The translations under genes and the position numbers were made by a program. Under the pieces are notes generated by a model. That model had not been told where the DNA came from. It worked only from the letters and a program-made list of their open reading frames with translations, and searched no databases. Below, piece by piece: positions 5,930-6,019 of a stretch of 6,019 nucleotides of DNA; within the stretch, counting starts at the first letter, position 1, and every line of letters starts with the position of its first letter. The stretch covers positions 1-6,019 of the forward strand of contig CAADUW010000153.1 of NCBI GenBank assembly GCA_900752285.1, read 5' to 3'. This DNA comes from an uncultured Oscillospiraceae bacterium (GTDB lineage Bacteria; Bacillota; Clostridia; Oscillospirales; Oscillospiraceae).

Positions 5930-5958
5930 ATTATAACAAATGCCCCCGGGGAAATCAA
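5930..5958 (-). promoter_or_regulatory. Sigma-70/SigA-type promoter of the glycosyltransferase gene
   Basis: On the minus strand the -10 is a perfect TATAAT (5930-5935) preceded by TGT, an extended -10 element. The -35 is TTGATT (5953-5958), matching 4 of 6 consensus bases, with an ideal 17-base spacer. The predicted start is near 5923, giving a leader of about 47 bases with a hairpin and SD. Confidence 0.85.
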
Positions 5959-5967
5959 CCGGCGGCA
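5941..5967. promoter_or_regulatory. Imperfect dyad flanking the -35, possible operator
   Basis: TGCCCCCGG (5941-5949) and CCGGCGGCA (5959-5967) are inverted copies with one central mismatch, separated by 9 bases. The -35 hexamer lies in the spacer. The position would suit a dimeric repressor, but no regulator gene is in the window and the arms are simple GC sequence. Confidence 0.3.
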
Positions 5968-5978
5968 GAAACACAAAA

Positions 5979-6012
5979 CCGCGGAAAAAAACTAAAAAGA
6001 TGCTTTTCGCGG
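5979..6012. other. Weak dyad near the window end, possible leftward terminator of an upstream gene
   Basis: CCGCG (5979-5983) and AAAA (5985-5988) pair with TTTT (6004-6007) and CGCGG (6008-6012), with one bulged G and a 15-base loop. On the minus strand a TTTTGTG follows. It could end a transcript entering from beyond the window. Read with caution because the sequence stops at 6019. Confidence 0.25.
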
Positions 6013-6019
6013 CTGGGGA

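Noticed and set aside
4161..5936. Long plus-strand open frame from inside oadB through the terminator and antisense to the glycosyltransferase
   Set aside because: It crosses the strong terminator at 4382-4421, starts within oadB, and is Arg/Gly/Pro-rich. The minus-strand frame has clear GT4 motifs, a SD and a promoter.

Overview
The window looks like chromosomal DNA of a fairly GC-rich anaerobic Firmicute. The best guess is a gut clostridium of the Oscillospiraceae/Ruminococcaceae type. That guess rests on strong GGAGG ribosome-binding sites before every complete gene, a sodium-pumping oxaloacetate decarboxylase with a separate biotin-carrier subunit, an ATP-type PEP carboxykinase, and an intergenic patch of short GC palindromes that resembles repeats I recall from such genomes. 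The assignment is an inference, not a match to a named species.

Layout. Positions 1-773 (+) are the C-terminal half of ATP-dependent PEP carboxykinase (pckA), cut by the window edge. Positions 774-952 are non-coding and unusually rich in stem-loops. Positions 953-4368 (+) are a tight four-gene operon for the membrane oxaloacetate decarboxylase: carboxyltransferase alpha subunit (oadA), small membrane anchor subunit (oadG-like), a stand-alone biotin carrier, and the Na+-transporting beta subunit (oadB). It ends in a strong, symmetrical intrinsic terminator (4382-4421). Positions 4422-4838 carry no gene I believe in; about half of this stretch is a mosaic of short palindromes. Positions 4839-5876 (-) encode a GT4-type glycosyltransferase that converges on the operon. 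It has a well-formed extended -10 promoter (5930-5958) and a hairpin at the very start of its predicted transcript. The last ~60 bases show only a weak dyad.

How the genes fit together. PEP carboxykinase interconverts PEP + CO2 + ADP with oxaloacetate + ATP. The decarboxylase splits oxaloacetate to pyruvate + CO2 and exports Na+. Run in series they would convert PEP to pyruvate with one ATP, as pyruvate kinase does, plus a sodium gradient, with CO2 recycled. This is inferred from adjacency and known chemistry. The glycosyltransferase appears unrelated and is probably a cell-surface polysaccharide enzyme.

No wholly new gene system is evident. The least explained item is the pckA-oadA spacer, where four hairpins compete with a 10-bp long-range pairing, an arrangement that could act as an RNA switch or processing element.
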